7,858 bases of DNA from Treponema sp. (GTDB lineage Bacteria > Spirochaetota > Spirochaetia > Treponematales > Breznakiellaceae). The stretch lies in contig JAISPY010000305.1 in the NCBI GenBank assembly GCA_031274565.1, positions 1 to 7,858 of the forward strand, written 5' to 3'. Below are positions 5,679 through 7,858 of this stretch, piece by piece. The position numbers were made by a program, and so were the translations under genes. Numbering within the stretch: the first letter of the stretch is position 1; each line of letters begins with the position of its first letter. The notes under the pieces are model-generated. The model searched no databases. It had not been told where the DNA came from and saw only the letters and a program-made list of their open reading frames with translations.

Positions 5679-7577
5679 AAGATCAGGATGATAGGGTTTA
5701 TGGTAGGTGCATGTATCGCGGCGCTGCCGCTTACGGCGCAGACCCATGGGGCGGTGCCGGTGGATAAACCTATTTACCATATTTTGGAACAGGCGGTCTT
5801 GCGGGGCTTATGCGCGCCTCTGCCGGGGGCCAAACCCTATTCCCGGGCAGTGGTTCTTTCCGCGATAGCGGCAATTCTTGATAGCGAGTATACTGCTGAT
5901 AGTGGCAATACCCGTTTTGGTAAACTCAGTGATGCGGAGCGGCTTATTTTAGAAGAAGCCCAGAAGACCTACGGTAGGGCAGCAGATCCGGGGCTCGATT
6001 GGCAGCGGGGGGTATACCATTTCGAATCTGCCCTGGGCAAAAACGCGATTCGATCTTCAGGAGAGGTGGGGTTTAATCTGGAATCAACCTTTGCAGGGGG
6101 TATCTATCCTTCCGGTGGAGATACTGCCTGGGGAACCGGGAATTGGATTTCGGCTTTTTTTAAGGGAGATATGGGGGAACACTTTTCATACGGATTTACC
6201 CTGGCGGGAGCGGTTTTGCACGCTCCCCCTATCGAGTTGGGAAAATATTGGACCTATTACGACGGCTATGGGGATGGTGAGGGTAGTTATAGTAATCAAC
6301 ACCTTACTACCTATCGCGATCCCCTCGCGTATTTTCCCTATACCTATAAAAAACGCTGGGACGGATTTGTTTTTAGTTATACCGAAATTTCCACCAGCGG
6401 TCATACTGCCTGGCCTGATGATATGGGACTAGGGTATACCATGCTGCCGGAATTAAGCGGTTCCCTGCTTGACGGTCATATTACCTACCGATGGGCGCGC
6501 TTGGATCGGGAATGGGGCGCTATGGCTGAGGGAAGGAGTCTCATGCTCAATAAAGCAGCCCAGCCATTTTTGGCGTTAGAAGCGACGGCTCAGCCGTTTC
6601 CGTGGCTTACCTTTTCAACCTTAACCGGGGTGCTTGAATATTTCAATGAAAAGGGGATTAAAACATCCGCTGCAACAAACCAAAATGCCTTTTCGATGAC
6701 CATGCTTGAATTCAATTATAAACAGTATATACATTTGGATATAGGAAGCAGCGCTGTCTGGCCGAAACGTTTTGAGCTTGGCTATCTTTTTCCCTTGGCC
6801 AATGAATTTTTATATCAGAATAATATCGGGGATTTTGATAACCTGGGAATGTTTTTTAACGCTAAAGGTCAATATCCTGGTATTGCGAATCTCTGGTTCT
6901 CCTTTTTTCTTGATGAGCTTAATATTACTGAAGAAGATCTGTTTGAAAAAGACCGGTCTATGTTTGCATTTCAGATAGGAACCAGCGCAGCTATTCCCTG
7001 GTTACCCTTTGCTTCGGTAACCTTGAGCTATACCAAAATTGAACCGTATTGTTACACCCATACTAGAGAATTCGTACCCTGGTATGATAATACGGCTATG
7101 ATGGAAATGGCCTATACCAATAATGGCAGAGGCTTAGGGTATTATTTACCCCCCAATGCGGATGAATTACTGTTGCGTTTTGAAGCTATGCCGAGTACCC
7201 ATACGGTAGCGCACCTACAATACCAGATGATACGCCACGGCGCTGATTATGGAGGAAGCGCAGTAGACGGCAGTTCTTTTGTATCAGAGCTTGATCCCAA
7301 CGGACGGAGCACCAATCCAGTACTCAGAAAATACTTTTTAAAAGACGGCGCATACCAGTGGCAGCATGTATTCAAATTTGGCGCAGAACATACCTTCGCA
7401 CAGCTAACCGTACCCTTTCAACTTTTCGGCGAAGTAGGGGTGGTCTTTTCCTACTTTACCAACATAGATGGTCCGGCGAATTCAGGAAGCCCCTCGTCCT
7501 ATTCGGTTATTGATACGGCAGAATATCCTAAATCAACCGGGATTATCGCTACTATTGGGTTTAAACTCTTTCTTTGA
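5676..7577 (+). CDS. Wzi-like outer-membrane beta-barrel protein, diverged paralogue 2
   Basis: 633 residues from ATG 5676. Residues 1-21 form a clean signal peptide (MKIRMIGFMVGACIAALPLTA, cleavage expected after LTA). A helical N-terminal segment with KPYSRAVVLSAIAAIL (53-68) and KLSDAERLILEEAQKTYG (83-100) parallels the PLSR...LSAPAREVY segment of paralogue 1. The barrel region matches paralogue 1 at matching places: ARLDREWGAMAEGRSLMLNK (274-293) against LGRDKVSYGTAHTGNLAFSD, PKRFELGYLFPL (363-374) against LELRFLNPF, and GDFDNLG...WFSFFLDELNI (385-417) against GDTIGSL...YGQLVMNEFAM. The rest is alternating, aromatic-rich beta strands ending GFKLFL, a plausible barrel end. An outer-membrane surface-glycan or ligand-binding role is inferred; sequence identity to paralogue 1 is low, so the two may have separate ligands or form a heteromeric pair. 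Downstream it converges with a glycosyltransferase gene. Confidence 0.7.
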   Translation: MKIRMIGFMVGACIAALPLTAQTHGAVPVDKPIYHILEQAVLRGLCAPLPGAKPYSRAVVLSAIAAILDSEYTADSGNTRFGKLSDAERLILEEAQKTYGRAADPGLDWQRGVYHFESALGKNAIRSSGEVGFNLESTFAGGIYPSGGDTAWGTGNWISAFFKGDMGEHFSYGFTLAGAVLHAPPIELGKYWTYYDGYGDGEGSYSNQHLTTYRDPLAYFPYTYKKRWDGFVFSYTEISTSGHTAWPDDMGLGYTMLPELSGSLLDGHITYRWARLDREWGAMAEGRSLMLNKAAQPFLALEATAQPFPWLTFSTLTGVLEYFNEKGIKTSAATNQNAFSMTMLEFNYKQYIHLDIGSSAVWPKRFELGYLFPLANEFLYQNNIGDFDNLGMFFNAKGQYPGIANLWFSFFLDELNITEEDLFEKDRSMFAFQIGTSAAIPWLPFASVTLSYTKIEPYCYTHTREFVPWYDNTAMMEMAYTNNGRGLGYYLPPNADELLLRFEAMPSTHTVAHLQYQMIRHGADYGGSAVDGSSFVSELDPNGRSTNPVLRKYFLKDGAYQWQHVFKFGAEHTFAQLTVPFQLFGEVGVVFSYFTNIDGPANSGSPSSYSVIDTAEYPKSTGIIATIGFKLFL

Positions 7578-7580
7578 GTA

Positions 7581-7622
7581 ATAAGCGCGCGGAGGGGGGA
7601 GGAGGACCTCTGTTGCGCTTAT
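7581..7622. other. Hairpin between convergent genes with a purine-rich loop
   Basis: ATAAGCGC (7581-7588) and GCGCTTAT (7615-7622) form a perfect 8-bp stem. The 26-nt loop includes GGAGGGGGGAGGAGG (7591-7605), which could form a two-layer G-quadruplex. The TAA stop of the minus-strand gene (7619-7621) lies within the stem. Neither strand has a T-run after the stem, so it is not a classic terminator, but it is the only structure in the 41-bp convergent gap and may serve both transcripts. Confidence 0.4.
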
Positions 7623-7858
7623 ACCCGTTTGCGTTCCGCTACGATCCGTTGTATGCGCTCGATAAAGGCCCCTTTGGAGAAAGGTTGTACCTGTGCGGTG
7701 AAGGGCGCTCTATCGCTAAACTGAGACTCCATTGCCTCAAAGGTATCCAGTGCTGCGGTAAGCGATGCCGGAGTCTGTTCATCAAAAAAGATACCGGTCG
7801 TGTTTTCCTTTACGGTATCCAAAACGCCCCCTTTACGGTATGCGATAACCGGACAGCC
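7619..7858 (-). CDS. GT4-type glycosyltransferase, C-terminal fragment (5' end outside window)
   Basis: Read on the minus strand, the frame is open from the right edge (base 7858) and stops with TAA at 7619-7621, giving 79 residues. The start GCPVIAYRKGGVLDTV, followed by ENTTGIFFDEQTPASLTAAL, is the nucleotide-sugar-binding end of the GT-B fold in family 4 glycosyltransferases, especially the WbaZ-like mannosyltransferase group, in which G-x-PVIAY...GG...TV and TG-FF-EQT are conserved. The tail PFSKGAFIERIQRIV matches the usual final helix (FS...F). The GT4 donor-site Glu of the EX7E motif would lie upstream of this fragment and is not visible. It probably adds a sugar to an O-antigen, capsule or glycolipid at the inner face of the cytoplasmic membrane, consistent with the Wzi-like barrels that it converges on. 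The donor sugar cannot be told from this fragment. Confidence 0.8.
   Translation of the reverse strand, partial: GCPVIAYRKGGVLDTVKENTTGIFFDEQTPASLTAALDTFEAMESQFSDRAPFTAQVQPFSKGAFIERIQRIVAERKRV

Overview
The window looks like chromosomal DNA of a diderm bacterium, most likely a Treponema-like spirochaete of moderate GC content. That is an inference: no rRNA or marker gene is present, and it rests on the type of outer-membrane and envelope proteins and the overall gene style. All genes but the last are on the + strand. There are no tRNAs, rRNAs, CRISPR arrays or transposase genes.

Layout: (1) 2-352, the 3' end of a coiled-coil protein gene that enters from the left. (2) 353-585, an intergenic block full of repeats. 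It holds a perfect 16-bp inverted repeat enclosing 192 bp (MITE-like), an internal 22-bp direct repeat, a nested hairpin and a G/C-rich hairpin. A sigma70-like promoter follows at 586-613. (3) 651-3544, a compact three-gene operon: a membrane-anchored beta-propeller-like protein, an exported degenerate LytM/M23-like protein that has lost most catalytic residues, and a SAM methyltransferase with an N-terminal CxxC...CxxC zinc-binding-type segment. (4) 3545-3837, a second spacer with a third copy of the 14-17 bp repeat and a candidate promoter. (5) 3838-7577, two tandem, diverged outer-membrane beta-barrel proteins of the Wzi (capsule assembly) type, separated by a spacer with a 20-bp operator-like palindrome. 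(6) complement(7619-7858), the C-terminal end of a GT4-type glycosyltransferase facing the barrel genes and running off the right edge.

Taken together the window reads as a cell-envelope locus. The Wzi-like barrels, the opposing glycosyltransferase and the methyltransferase all fit surface-polysaccharide synthesis, modification or display. The propeller / pseudo-LytM pair suggests a periplasmic scaffold or regulator connected to peptidoglycan. The joint function is inferred; the family calls come from motifs read directly in the translations. The most interesting items are the catalytically stripped LytM protein with its propeller partner, the tandem Wzi-like pair with its palindrome, and the MITE-like repeat element.
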